Assembly (NCBI GenBank): GCA_036362985.1
Contig: JAYGXS010000003.1
Coordinates: 33,262,037-33,326,036 of the forward strand
Source of the DNA: Ligula intestinalis
Lineage: Eukaryota; Platyhelminthes; Cestoda; Diphyllobothriidea; Diphyllobothriidae
Reading direction: 5' to 3'
DNA length: 64,000 nt
Both the position numbers and the translations under genes were made by a program. Below the pieces are notes generated by a model. The model saw only the letters and a list, made by a program, of their open reading frames with translations, ran no database searches and was not told the origin of the DNA. Shown one piece after another: positions 24,470 through 36,169 of the stretch (the first letter of the stretch is position 1; every line of letters begins with the position of its first letter).

Positions 24470-25470
24470 TCGTTTCAAAGAACATTCTTCCGCCGTCTAT
24501 TTAATTACCTGGGCCTCGCATATTGTTGACCATTGAGAATAATCAGACTTAAATGAAAAGCCAGCAAGGCAGAAAGATGTGCCCCTAACACTATCGGTCA
24601 CTCCAATTAAAAAATACTTTTTCTTTGATCTTACCAACTCCAAAATTAAAACTTACCATTACATTTTTCTCAGACATTTGCTTAAAGTAAGTCAGGAACG
24701 AAATCAAACTACTAAATGCCTACCTAAAGTAAATAAGCCTGCACATTGTAGTAACAAGCGCCATTAAATTACATAGTAGATTGTCACCGGAAGGACAACG
24801 ATATTCTGTGTGCATTGCACATTGAGCTAGTGTTTAGATTTAGAAAAAATGCGTGCCAAATCGTTGCAGCATATCTGAGAAACAAATTCTAGGCACTCCA
24901 ACTGCCACTCATCTTTACCAACTTAGCTGTCCACAGTGGGTCAGCAATTTCAGATGTCAAACTGGTTCACATTTTTTTTGCATATAGGCGCGTAGAGTAA
25001 AAAAATAATCAAATACATATCACGGAACGAACACACAAAGCTTTTTATCGGCAAAAAATGGCGGACTGAACATCCACACTTCTTTTTTTAAGTCTGATTG
25101 TAGCAAGCCATCGTGGGGCCGCCAAATTGCAAAGCCTCCTGTCCGAGCGTCTGCTGGAAAGCGTAGCTAATGTTTGATTGATGTATTGGTAATGCGTGCA
25201 GCTGCACAATCTGTATACTTAATAAAAGAGATCTTGTAGCTCTGTGCAGTTCCTATTCCGTTTTTGATTGGCTGGCGTCAAGAGTGACAGGTTTGTTGCA
25301 AAAGCGCTTGGACGCGTGTCTGTCTGTATATCGGTCACACGGTTCGCGCCGCCCTTCACGTCGCGCGCGCGCGCCTTTGCGTATGTCAATCACACGGGAC
25401 GCGCTGCGCGCGCCTGTCCGTATTTATGTCCCAAGGGACGCGCCATCCGTCGCGCCGCCGTCGTCCGCCA
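24470..25470. other. Gene-free stretch ending in a GC/CpG-rich patch
   Basis: AT-rich sequence with no gene changes at about 25300 to a GC-rich patch with (GC)n runs (around 25355-25420), directly upstream of the Helitron helicase remnant. The patch may be part of that element or of its target. Confidence 0.4.
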
Positions 25471-25479
25471 TCTTCAACA

Positions 25480-26960
25480 TGGCCCTAATTTCCATTGAGA
25501 ATATCTTGGTTGGCATGGACGGTGAACCACTTCATACATACGGATTCCCTCTGTTTGACATGAGCGATGGAAATCAGCTCTCCACTGAACTGCAGCGTGA
25601 GCTTTGCTAAAATTTGACCGAGCTGGCTGCACAAACCAAGGCTCCTGGTCGACCAACTGCACGCATTCAACACTACTCTTGACGATTTCCATGGTCGCAG
25701 CAGTGGTAATCACGTTTCCTTTTTGGATGCTCCTTGTGAAACTGGCAAAACTTTCGTCCTCAAGTTGCTCCTTGCCTAACTGCGCGAACACGGCAAAATT
25801 TTTTTGGTTGTTGCATCGGCTGGTATTGCAATGACGTTGCTTTCTGGCGGTAGAACTGCTCACAGTACCTTCAAGCTTCCCTTAGGTTTGCCGACGATGA
25901 TATTGCATCATGCCAAATAAGCACAGGCAGTGGTTCAGCTGAGTTGCTGAAGCGTTGCTCAGCCACAATTTGGGACGAGTGCACAATGGCAAACATAATT
26001 GCACTGGAAGCGCTGAATAGAACTCTGCGTGATATCACAGAAAAGACCGCTCCGTTTTGTGGCATCAACATGGTTTTTTATGGCGATCTTTGTCAGACTC
26101 TACCTGCGATTCAAAGGGGTCCCAGAGGCGAGCATGTCAAATCCTGCCTGAAATATTCACCGTTATGGTCTACGGTGAAACCATTGGAACTCGCAACCAA
26201 TATGAGGGTGCACCTCAATGCTGACCATGAGTCAGGCGAGTTCTTCACTAATATCTTGAAGATTAGTGTAGGTAAAATCGAAACCGATGCAACTGGATGC
26301 ATCCCCTTTCCTTTTGTTGCAAATTTGGGGAGTAGGGGCGAAGGCCTAAGAGACAACATTTTCCATAACTTCCAAACCAATTTCTCCGACGCTGAGTGAC
26401 TCTGCGAACACGGAAGTCTAGCCCCCACAAACAAATTCGTCAATGCCATCAACGAGAGACTACCCTACCTTCTGTCAGGTTTGAAAAAACTGTACAAATC
26501 CTACGACAAAACAGTTGATCCCACAGATTGCGTAACTTACCCAATTTAATTCCTGAACAGTTTGGAAATATCTGGCTTTCCTTCCCATACACTGATTCGG
26601 AAAGTTGGCACGCCGATTATGCTCATGAGAAATCTGGATGTTCACGGCTATGCAATGGCACTAGGTTGCCTGTTAAGCATCTGATGAGCTACCGGTTGTG
26701 CGAAAGGGAAAATCGTTTACATTCCCCGCATTCCCATCATCCCGTCCGATACCACCTTCATTTTCCGGTGACTTCAGTTTCCCATGAAGGTTTGCTCTGC
26801 AATGTTCATCAACAAGTCCCGAGGTCAAACCTTCAAGGTGGCTGGTCTTCACCTTGAAGAATCGTGCTTTTCCCACGGCCAACGCTACGTTGCAATATGT
26901 CGAGTTAGTTCAAAACGGAATTTATACGTCTGGGAACCTAACGGGATTTCTATTAATGTT
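25480..26960 (+). pseudogene. Helitron PIF1-like helicase remnant
   Basis: Reading across several frames gives the helicase motifs in order. First is FLDAPCETGKTFVLKLLLA (Walker A, around 25720-25780), then VVASAGIAMTLLSGGRTAHS, then IWDECTMANIIALEALNRTL (Walker B as DEC rather than DEA, around 25970). FYGDLCQTLPAIQRG, PTxxV-type spacer, GxPIMLMRNLDVHGYA and FINKSRGQTFKVAGLHLEES follow, then FSHGQRYVAICRVSS (around 26880). These are the hallmarks of the PIF1 helicase domain of Helitron rolling-circle transposons. Host PIF1 is less similar in the INKxxGQT and LRNLD regions. Stops and frameshifts show it is dead. The Rep nuclease domain and the Helitron ends were not found. Confidence 0.85.
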
Positions 26961-27569
26961 GTTTACCATGAAGCGTTGGTCTGCCGGTTATATCTTACAC
27001 TTACTTTCGGTTCCTATTAATATCCCACTTATGACCGTCCCTACTGCAATTCTTCAGTCACTCAAAATTCGGCTCCTATTTTTCCTCCCCTTGCCGTTTT
27101 ACTCTACCTCTATCTTTCCCATCATTACTTTGACGTGTGTCCTCCCTACTGTTCCCTCTGTCTTCTACCACGTTCTCCCTTAATGCTTACACACGTCAAT
27201 CTCCCCGGTGCCACACTTACAGTTGTCCATCTTTCCATACCGCTCTACATTACTATTTGCTTATCTTTCATAGGCATTAATTGCTTCCAAAGGGTTTTAC
27301 TGCAGAAGACACTTGCCTTTTTCCTTCATAAAGGACAACGATGGGTAAGGAAGCCAAGGCGAAGCCGGGCTTCCGCGCTAGTAGAAAATAAATTAAAGGC
27401 GCTTGTAACTGTTTTACTGAAAAAATATACGTGAAAAGTATGACGAAAGAATAAACTCGACCAAAATATTCTCCTATTCGTCAGCGAAGGGTGCCTTTAG
27501 ACCAACAAAAATATCAGCAAAACTGTTATTGGCTAAAACAGGGAATTAAGTGTTTAGATAGGTGGAATT
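26961..27569. other. Non-coding stretch after the Helitron remnant
   Basis: Pyrimidine-rich on the plus strand. The open frames are low-complexity (Leu/Pro/Ser rich) and match nothing I know. Confidence 0.35.
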
Positions 27570-28060
27570 TCGACCAACTGAAAAATTGCAAGTGGTTATT
27601 AACAATATCAACCTGCTGGCGGCCTCCCTTATGGACCGCAACTGCCTTTTTCCTATGAAATTAGGAAGCAAAGCGTGTGAAACACCTACAAGGTTTTCAT
27701 GCAATTTCGGCTACTGTGCTCAATTACGACACTGTCGATTAAATCGGAAGTTTTTGCCGAAGATCTGGTGCAGTTTTGAACTAAGTACCTACGTCGTCAA
27801 AACCGGAAGAGTACTGCGAACGCCAATGGCCAAGCACACAACAGCGATGAAGAGAAGGAAGCTAACTCTCAGGTTGCAGCCAATTCCAAGGGATCTAGCC
27901 ATATTTTCAAGTTCAATGATGCCGAAATCCTCGTAAGAGGTGACATGCGCGTGAGCCGCGAGCTACTCGAGTCGTGATTCTCAGGCCCGCAGTCCACCAA
28001 GAAGCGCAATGACTTTCGTTTCCATATTCTGTACTGAGGCCTCGTCTAAGATGGGGAATC
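27570..28060 (+). pseudogene. Penelope-like element, C-terminal region (decayed copy)
   Basis: After frame corrections the plus strand reads STYVVKTGRVLRTPMAKHTT, then SHIFKFNDAEILVRGDMRVS, RELLES, GPQSTKKRND and FPYSVLRPRL. It is collinear with the 11778-12000 part of the first Penelope-like copy and clearly the same subfamily. The upstream part of the frame starting at 27562 is too decayed to assign. Confidence 0.7.
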
Positions 28061-28069
28061 AGTCACATG

Positions 28070-29405
28070 GGGAGGACGCGGACCATCAAAAATTTCGATG
28101 ATAGCGAGTCTAGTTTTCTTACTACGAAACATTAATACCTATACTTTACAGCTATTTTATTTAAGACTTTGCTGTAACTGTACCGTTGAAGACAGTTTTT
28201 TTTACTTAAAACACATTCCGTATTTTGCACACTACTGACTTAGCCTAAAAATAACTCAACGATAAAATGACTGCAGAATCTGGAATATTTGCTGCATGTT
28301 TTTCCTGTGTCCAAATGGTTTGACAGCGCCCAAGACGTTTCAACATCAATAAACCTATTAATTGTTGCGTAATTGTCACCCCACTATTCAACACTAGGGG
28401 TGACATCGGGGCAATTAACGACTGGGAATCGAACTGTTATGTCATCGTCGCATCGATCATGACCCCAACCGATGACCACAAGAGGTGCTCATTTTAATAA
28501 TTATAATAATAATATTGAATAGTATATTTAAGGCCCAAGGGGCCCTTTTTATTACAAACTTAGTGCTATAGTAAAAATAAATACAAAGTTGGTAATGGCA
28601 GCTGTGCGTTAGCAACTGTATAACAACAAGAATGAGTATTGTGTTATGCATATTAATTCGGATTCGACTTACAACGGACCGCCATTTAAAATGATAGTCA
28701 AAAATATTATGTAAATATAGTCAACTGAGAAAGAAGGAGTGAAAAAGAACTCCTAGGATTAAAATCAGTGTCACAGTTCAGCGTGCCACCAATTTCCAAA
28801 AACATACAAAAGATAAAACTGCTTAGATTAGCATGGAATGATATAATGCAGTGACATGGGATCGTGATATTTCGCATTCGAAAGCTTCTTGTCGTGGAAA
28901 AAAGTCATCAAGCATCATAGAGGTGACACAAGAAGGGCTCATCGGGGACAGCGGGGTCGAAGCGAGAGGGAACCCTAGAAGTTACGAGAATATAATCGAG
29001 ATGCGACCAAGCAAACTTAAGAGTCCACCGACAAGTTGGCCAACATGAAAGAACCCGCGACGATCATCGATAAAGACCCAGATGACTACCGCCAAGGCTG
29101 AAAAACGCAGAAAAGTTGGCATCATTAAGAAATAATGCTTGACTCTGCAGAAGAAAATGCAAAAATATCTAGAGACCACTTTACTATCTTGGGAGGACAC
29201 TCAAATGCCAGGAGGACCCTTTTCAAAGTCCAGAAGTTGCGCGTTTAGGAAGGAAACAGGCAGTAAGGAATTTATTTCCTAGAAATTTAAATGTTTGCGT
29301 ATTTTACCTTTAAAAATCGGTAGTGTAGACGCATGTGGTCGTGTGGCCGCTAGGGACGATAAACACTGCGCAGCCTGTGCCTCAATCATACTTTTCTGCT
29401 GCTAT
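28070..29405. other. Gene-free stretch
   Basis: AT-rich, including an AATAAT tract near 28495. The longest frames are 60-72 codons with no recognisable motif. Confidence 0.45.
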
Positions 29406-29408
29406 CTC

Positions 29409-29560
29409 TGATGATAGATTCATGCAAGAATCCAAAACAACTGGCCAATATATTTCTTGCTCCAGCGATCGCATCTTCTTCTGAAATGTTTCCTGGAACT
29501 TGTTTGTTCGCTTCTATCAGCAAAGTTGGGCCGAATTGGCTGATCTATATTGTCGACTCC
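29409..29560 (+). repeat. Dispersed repeat (core GTTCCGGTGATCGC), copy 2
   Basis: It is collinear with 12297-12440: TGATAGATTC, a CTTGCTCCAGCGATCGC core, TCTTCTTCTG, CCTGGAACTTG and TTCGCTTCTATC. Confidence 0.6.
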
Positions 29561-29989
29561 CTAGAAGACCCGCATGTGAGATCCGAGATCAGTTTCTGAA
29601 GAAAGGGTTGTGTGGAGGCAGGGGCCAGAGCGAAAGTGCAATGAGAGTACTGGGGCTTTTATTTTATGTCAGCTACTACGTGCGCAGCGTCTGCTCTTGT
29701 TTGGACACTGTCTTTTCATCGGAACATGATGGGCATAAGGAGAGTTACACACACTAGATACTGTGGAACCTCAATTAAGTATATACACCCAGTTTATTAG
29801 CAAATCAATTCGGGCATGTCTTCACACAGCTTTCGATTTGGTCACCTGCGATGGGCCAAACACAGGATGTCTCGCAGCCCAGCACCAGAAGTTGTGTTTG
29901 ATTAGTCAAACATTTCTCTTATGCTTACTTCATGCGTTCTGGGTGTGCGTGGAAGTGTCATACTGACGAACAATAGAATAAAGTTCGGG

Positions 29990-30360
29990 AGGGCTGCTTT
30001 TAGAGGTCCTATATGCCTTTTACTTATAATGATAATTTACTCTTATATTTTCAGTATTTTGACTTTCCTTTTATTCGTTAAATTTTGCCAACATCAGGTC
30101 GTATTTACATCAAGAGACATCAATTGCCTGAGCATCAGGAGTTTCCGTTGATGGAGTTGATTATATGTAGCTCGTTAAAACAATTATAAGTGACTTTTAT
30201 TTAATATTATTTGATTACGTTCACCTTAATTAAATATTCATTTACACTCGTTAACCAAGAAGTAGATGGTAAACCACCGATTCCGTAAGACAGTTGGGTA
30301 GGGAGTTTATGTATTTAGGTGGCCCTACAAAAGAGGTTTGCCTCAAGTTGAAATTAATTT
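29990..30360 (+). repeat. Dispersed repeat (core TTCGTTAAATTTTGCCA), copy 1
   Basis: It is collinear with the right end of the window (63660-64000). Shared marks in order are AGAGGTCC near the start, a TTTTCAGT tract, TTCGTTAAATTTTGCCA, TCCTGAGCA-like, TTAAATATTCAT, ACACTCxTTAACCAA, and a GTTGGGTxGGGA ... ATTTAGG(G)G tail. The family is unknown and non-coding. Confidence 0.7.
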
Positions 30361-31299
30361 TAAAGGTTTGTGCAATAATGTATCATGCGTGTGAAATTAG
30401 AAATTCAAAGTCTTCGTGTTTAAGCAGTCAACGATGTCCGCATATAATAGGAAAAAGGCACAGGAATAGGAATCTCCCTTTTTTGGGAGTCTGGCATTAA
30501 TTTCCCGCGAGCTTAAGATTAGGTTTAAGGGTGGCGTTAGCTTTAGGGTTTGCGATAAATATAGAGGTTAGGGTCAGTACTATTTTTACGATAAGGTCCG
30601 CGAAAAATGTACTCTTCCTAGATTTTTACGCAGCAACATCGGCATAACCGGGAGTTTCTAGTCCCACATTTTGTCAAAGACGAAAACAGGTAAAACACAA
30701 ACCATGAAACAGTTTCGGTGCCGGTAGTCACACCTACGCATAACATCCATGTTGGCAATCCCTGTCCTATATGTCGTCTAACGAGCAGGCTTAATATTTC
30801 CATGGATCTTTCAGAAGGAAAGGCAATGAAAGTACCCCTATTCTGAACTACTCGTTAAAAGTCCTTTGATAACATTAAGTTGGCTATCATTCAAAGGTCT
30901 AGATTTTTGTGCGCATCCGCATTTTTTTATAGAACTGCATTAAGGCAATACTTTAGTTTTGAGAAATAGTTAAAATTGGAGAAAATTAAGTGTCAGAAGC
31001 CCCTTGATATACCAAACAACTAGTTTATTAACCGTTCCACATAGACTATTCGTTTCGCCACCATATCTGATAAATTTTTTCATTTTAGTGAAAGTGGCAG
31101 CCCATAGTAAAGGATCTTAATATCGTCATTTGCATAGATGAGAAATAGAAGATGATTTAAAACGAACCATGCCAGACAACGTTTTTTATTGGGCTTCCTG
31201 TAAAAGGATCTCCGAACGATGTCCTTGTACTCAGACCTTCCTTTGTGAACGTGCTTTACGCTCTTAAGGTTTTACGACGCTTCTCGGTCGTCCAAAAAA
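30361..31299. other. Gene-free AT-rich stretch
   Basis: No gene is recognised. A short TTAGGTTTAAGG / TTTAGGGTTTG patch near 30525 resembles the other degenerate telomere-like tracts. Confidence 0.4.
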
Positions 31300-31715
31300 T
31301 ATTTTTTAACCCACCGCAATAGAAATATCGGCAAGATTGATTTTAGAGGCTCCAAAAATCCCGCTGACAAAAAAAACTATTTTTACATGTTTGGTAGCCT
31401 GACTTTAAATTGTTTCGTTAAATTTCACCAAGAGGACAAAGAATTCCCAGTTTCTTTAAATTTCGCCTACTTAAAGTCGAATTTCCCCCGATTTAAATTC
31501 GTATCCTACGCAACATAGCATATTAAAGCACACATTCTCGTATCTAAGTTACTATTTTTTGATTACTTCCGCCAAAATTACATGTCAATTCACACTAACT
31601 AGCCAAGAATTAAATCTTTGACCACAAAATATTTCAAGCAGTTGGGCGGTGGGGATTGATATCTGGAGGGGCTCTACGAATCAATTTTGCCAAAATATCA
31701 TTAACACATATTCAC
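31300..31715 (+). repeat. Dispersed repeat (TTCGTTAAATTTTGCCA family), copy 2
   Basis: It has TTTCGTTAAATTTCACCA near 31420, ACACTAACTAGCCAAGAATTA near 31590, then TTGACCACAAAATA and AGTTGGGCGGTGGGGATTGA near 31640. These are the marks of the copies at 29990 and 63660, in the same order. Confidence 0.6.
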
Positions 31716-33280
31716 TTTATTGTGATTTTAGATATTCTGCAGTTTTCATCGAAGCTCCTCGTGGGAGATTTCTAGTGTTAGATATTATTGTTTGTCCACG
31801 ATCTTCAAGGTATCACGCTATGACTGTGTCAGAAAAGACATTAATGATGCCTTGAAACACCAGTTCGTTCAGTTTTTACTCTTTGCACATTTATTTTGAA
31901 ACGAAGAATTTTCGAGGATCCACGGTTCGCCAGCTTCTAAAGTACTAGCCATGAGGAAAATACGCCAATTTTGGTTAACACGTCTTGCGGAGGAGTACAA
32001 TCAACTATTAAACGAATTTTTTGAAAAATGACCAGAACCATTTTTGTGTACTTATAATAATCTTCAAAAATCAGTTTAAACAGAACAGGCGTACGAGCTT
32101 GCTCACGACTATTATGACGCCAGTTAAGGTGGAAGGAGACGTATTCATACTAAACACCGGCCCGTGCGTGTGGCCATATTTTGAAATATGATGCTGGTGA
32201 ACATTTGCACGCAGGAAAAATCGATAAAAACGGGCGCCTCGTGCATTGTCAACCTATCATTCAATAGGAATAAAAATGAGCAAGGCTGAAACGACCATTC
32301 TAAAGAAAGGTAGGATTGCTTAAGTATTTTAGATTTTTTAACCTCCTCTTTTTGATTCTTTAAATAAGGTCTGATAGCTTAATGTTAAAAGGGAAGTTAG
32401 CATCACTGTGTTTTTCGGTCAATAAAACTTTTTCTCAAGTCATTTAGCTTTTGTAGAGCTTTGTCATAACCTGGCACTATCTTTACATAGAGATAGAGAT
32501 ATAAATCAAGAACCTTGATCCCCTTGGAACTAACCATGAAAATGCTTTGCGCCTAGCCATTTTTTTGGGGTCTTTTCATAATTACCATAAACTCCTTTAG
32601 TTAAGTACTGAATCAGGGTTGTTTTTCTGCACAGAACTCAAAGCATGCAGAGGTTTTGAATGACTCTCATTGCCCTCCTTTTACTATGGGAATAGTCACA
32701 TAAGTTATGGTTTTGACCATAGATCTAGGAAGTTATCAGACTACTTTACGGGGAATCCAAGGACAAACTTGAGAACTGCATGCTTACCTGTGCGTTGGCC
32801 ACATATAAAAGCTATTGCGCTCCCAAAACGGATAAAAGTATGCAATTTCGGGTGAATTTGTTAGAATAGGCAATATCAGTGCTCTAGGTTCACACAAAAA
32901 TGCGTTCTTGTTAAGATGAGAGCACAAGCACCGCATTCGATGCGTAGCACCACAAGGACAGTAACCCTCTTCTCCTATCCGTTCTGTTTAATGGCAAAAT
33001 GAATTCAAGTTTGCTGGAGTTCATGCGTTATCTGGGATGCACAAATATGACAGCTCGATCGTAGTTTTCGACAAGGTCCACCACATGCTGTCCTCTCAGC
33101 AGTGGCAAATCGAGGTGTGAGGACCTGTGAGTGGCAGGCTAGACTGTGTACGATCGAGTAGACATATTCAGAAAACTTTTATCACCCAGTGTCACCTGCT
33201 AATATGGATCGAAAAGTGAAATTCTGTGGATTAAAAAAATGAAAAAAAGGCCTCAATCGATAAAACACAAGTTTAATTTG
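31716..33280. other. Gene-free stretch
   Basis: No recognisable gene. Short frames only. Confidence 0.4.
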
Positions 33281-33284
33281 CCTG

Positions 33285-33420
33285 ATGACCACATATCCAA
33301 CTTTGACGAGGCCGAATTCTTCGAAAGAGGTACAACTGCCTAATGAGCCAGCTGCTTGAGTTATGATTCACCGTGAGCTCTTCTTTGAATAGTCTTATCG
33401 CAAAGTGTTAACGCTACTTA
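33285..33420 (+). pseudogene. Short Penelope-like scrap
   Basis: The sequence ...CATATCCAACTTTGACGAGG... reads as a decayed form of the HIFKFDEAEIL-RG block. It is followed by MSQLLELWF, matching the (S)RELLESWF block of the other Penelope-like tails. Only about 45 codons can be traced, with frame breaks. Confidence 0.5.
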
Positions 33421-33429
33421 GGTTTAAAC

Positions 33430-34180
33430 TTAACGGCTGCGATCTTTCAGGCCCGGTCTTTAGGATATGAAAGAAGTCTTGGGAAAGTCGGGTTGTTGGG
33501 AATAGTTTATTCTGCAGAAGGATAGAAGAATATTTTGGACGATGGGTGATTCGGTCTGGCGTTGCGTTCGCCGTGACGGCCGTGAGAGCGCGGCAGCATC
33601 GACGCCTCCGCATCGCTCAGGGGCAAAATGACGAGTGAGTTCTGGCGTTAGAAATCGGGGACGGCCGTCGAATCCTCTCTCTGTCTCGCAACCTTGATGG
33701 GGATTGGTTGGACCGCGCGAAGGTAGACACTGGCGTGGGCGGTCCGTTTCTCGTGCGCCAGTTTAAGTGTGGTCGGGGGCAGGCCGAAAAGTACATTCGC
33801 GCAAGGTCCTATGCTCTGAGTGATCTTGTCTGTGGCGTCAAAAGTTAGGTGGGCGTCGGGAAGAAGCGACCACTACAGTCTGTACTGTGACTGTATGGAG
33901 AGCTCGCAGTAGAGCATTGTGCCAGTGCCAATGAGTCAAATGGCTGAGTGAATATTGAACTGCCAATCAATAGTTCAACTGTAAGTCATCAAACAGTTAT
34001 TGCCTCACGTTCAGACAAACATATACTTGGTCGATTCGGGCTTGTTTCTCGGCCTGGATAATCGGACTGTAGTAATTTAGCAAGGCTCACCGATCGCATT
34101 ACTGGCCATACTCGCCTTGCCGTACCTTGGGACACAATCTCGAGACCCACAACCAGGCCCAGAGTGGTTAGTTATGTAAG
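33430..34180. other. Gene-free stretch, partly GC-rich
   Basis: 33500-33850 is GC-richer than its surroundings and CpG-bearing, but gives no protein family and no RNA gene I can recognise. Confidence 0.35.
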
Positions 34181-34189
34181 CAAAGACTA

Positions 34190-34345
34190 GGGCGATTGCA
34201 ATGACAATTTCTGGCTCCTTAGCCGTTAGCAGTCAGTCACATCCAACCTCTGGTGTAAGAACCCTCGAGACTCGAATTCGCGACCCGCTGGTCAGAAGTG
34301 CAACTCCTTAGCTACTGAGCCAAGGCTTTGTTGTCCAATAGGCTG
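34190..34345 (-). mobile_element. tRNA-derived SINE
   Basis: The minus strand shows a tRNA-like head with an A-box-like TGGCTCAGTAGCTAAGGAG and a B-box-like GCGAATTCGAGTCTC about 35 bases further on. A body with TGTGACTGxCTG and AGCCAGAAATxGxCATT follows. The body is shared with the plus-strand copy at 34905-35050. Confidence 0.65.
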
Positions 34346-34384
34346 TGGGCGACAAAATTTGAGTTTGGGCAGAGCTGGATGATC

Positions 34385-34450
34385 ACGGCTATTAAGTCAG
34401 AAATAGCCATCCCAACCTCCCATGTCTTGGTTGGCAATGCCATTATGATG
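34385..34450 (+). mobile_element. SINE tail fragment
   Basis: AGAAATAGCCATCCCAACCT followed by a CTTGGTTGG motif resembles the body end of the SINE family, and also the minus-strand segment at 60850-60893. Confidence 0.45.
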
Positions 34451-34904
34451 GTAATGGACGATGGTTTCTAACCACAAAGTTTTTAAATATCGTCTCAAAT
34501 ATCTACTATATGCTTATATAAATAGCGCGTTTATTTCCATCCAGACTTGACTACTGTCTACTTGCTGCAGAATTTGTGCCAGATTACCGGAAAATAGATC
34601 AGTGCTTGGTATTGAAATTAGTAACGCATACCACTTGAAGCAGGCTCTTTCACACCTCTGTCGCGTCCGTAGCTTACCTTGCTCCATGTCCGAAAATTAC
34701 GAGGTAAAAAGAGAATATATCACTAACTGGCCACTACTGAGGTCCTAATGGTGTGGCAGCGACCCAATCAGTTGAAGAAACTTGCAGTTGGCTGTCCAGA
34801 CAGCTTAAGCTAGACCCCACCCGCTAGATCCTGTCCTGCCTAAGGGTTCACTCTCAAGCCCCACCAACAACCGCACAGCGGCCAGTAGTATAGGCAGATA
34901 AACA

Positions 34905-35050
34905 CTCACGGGTTAGAGCGTTAGACTTATGATCAGCAGTTTGCAGATTTAAGAATTGGGTAAGGCACAACCTGGGGTATGGTGTGACTGGCTGACGCCA
35001 GCTACTGAGACACTCAGGGCCATTCCAGTCTTCCTTGTCTTTGGCGACAA
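34905..35050 (+). mobile_element. tRNA-derived SINE, partial head
   Basis: CTCACGGGTTAGAGCGTTAG is the remains of a tRNA-like A-box region. It is followed by GGTATGGTGTGACTGGCTGA and GGGCCATTCCAGTC with a CTTCCTTGTC end, the same body as in the other SINE copies. Confidence 0.55.
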
Positions 35051-35179
35051 TATCTATCGGCGATTTCCTTTGTTCACTTCGTAAAGTAATGACAACGTTT
35101 CGTAGAAAAGACCTTCAAGGCTAGTAGGGTAGTTGCAACACTTTAAAACTCTACCAAGTTATTCTTCAGATATTTATCG

Positions 35180-35400
35180 CATTCAAGGACCCTGTTACTG
35201 ATGCGAATGCGTTATTTATTAAAGTCGACGAACGCCTATCTGCCCACTTGTACCTTTCTACAGTCACTTCAATTGCATATGACCCTTTCTGCCAGGAAGC
35301 AACTGCTAAAATAATATTCAGGCTTTGCAAAATTAAAGTGACTGGAGAGGACGGTATTCCTGGCGATTTTTACAAGTTCTGAATTGATGCATATGTCCAC
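35180..35400 (+). pseudogene. Non-LTR reverse transcriptase scrap
   Basis: A frame of about 65 codons runs from AFKDPVTDANALFIKVDERL to KVTGEDGIPGDFYKF and then a stop. The TGEDGIPxxxYK block corresponds to the AxGxDGIPxEIYK motif just before the catalytic core of RTE/CR1-type RTs. Everything after it is missing, cut by the adjoining foldback at 35406. Confidence 0.6.
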
Positions 35401-35405
35401 AAAGG

Positions 35406-36095
35406 GATAAAGAAAGCATGAGAATGTAGCATCTAAGCAGTTTTTGTACTCAGATCACCACAATCGTCAGACTTAATCTCGAGCTGTTGTATGGATAGAA
35501 GAATAAGGGCTTTGTTGTGCACAGAACCCGGCATTTGTACGCGCGTGTGTGCGCGGGTTGAAGTCGGTCAAGGGTCTGCAATTGCAGGACGTTTAGCAAT
35601 AAGCATTGAACAAAAAAATTCAGACAACACTGCTGATTGCCGTTACAAGAATATGAGATCACAGGTTGCATTATTTCATATGGTGTCCTACAAAATTACC
35701 AGTGCTCAAATTCACATTCAGCTGCAAGAGAATATCGCGTAATTCATATGGCTAGTAGAAGCGACTGTGGCAATTAAATGGTAATCGCCGGCTAAATCTG
35801 AGTGTCAAGTAATTACTTGATATTCCCTTGCATCTGAATAAGAAGCTGAGCGTCGGCTACTTCGTAGGACTTTATAGGAAATAACGCAACCTCTGATCTC
35901 ATGTTTTTGTGACGGCAGCCAAAAAATGTTGTCTGAATTCTTTTGTTCAATGCTTTTGTCAGGTGCTTGCAGGCCCTTGACCGACTTCCACTCGCGCACA
36001 CATGCGCGTACAAATCTTGTGACTTCTGTCTGATGATCATAGTCATCTGAGTAAAAACACTGCGTAGACGCTACATTCTCACGCTTGTTTTATCA
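35406..36095. repeat. Large foldback: two arms of about 290-340 bp in inverted orientation
   Basis: The left arm 35406-35746 and the reverse complement of the right arm 35811-36095 align over nearly their whole length, with substitutions and small indels. Shared marks are GAGAATGTAGC, TTTGTACGCGC, GAAGTCGGTCAAGG, GCATTGAACAAAA, TTCAGACAACA, ATGAGATCA and GAATATC. The loop (about 65 bp) contains GTAATCGCCGGCTAAATCTG. Frames of 70-83 codons within the arms match no known family. The transcript would fold into a very long hairpin. Confidence 0.85.
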
Positions 36096-36104
36096 TATGA
36101 ATTA

Positions 36105-36165
36105 TAATTCATATGGCTGGTAGAAACGACTGCGACGGTTAAAAGTTAAACGCCGGCTAAATCTG
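36105..36165 (+). repeat. Direct copy of the foldback loop
   Basis: AATTCATATGGCTGGTAGAA and CGCCGGCTAAATCTGAGTGT repeat the loop sequence at 35739-35805 in the same orientation, just outside the right arm. The overall order is arm, loop, inverted arm, loop copy. Confidence 0.8.
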
Positions 36166-36169
36166 AGTG

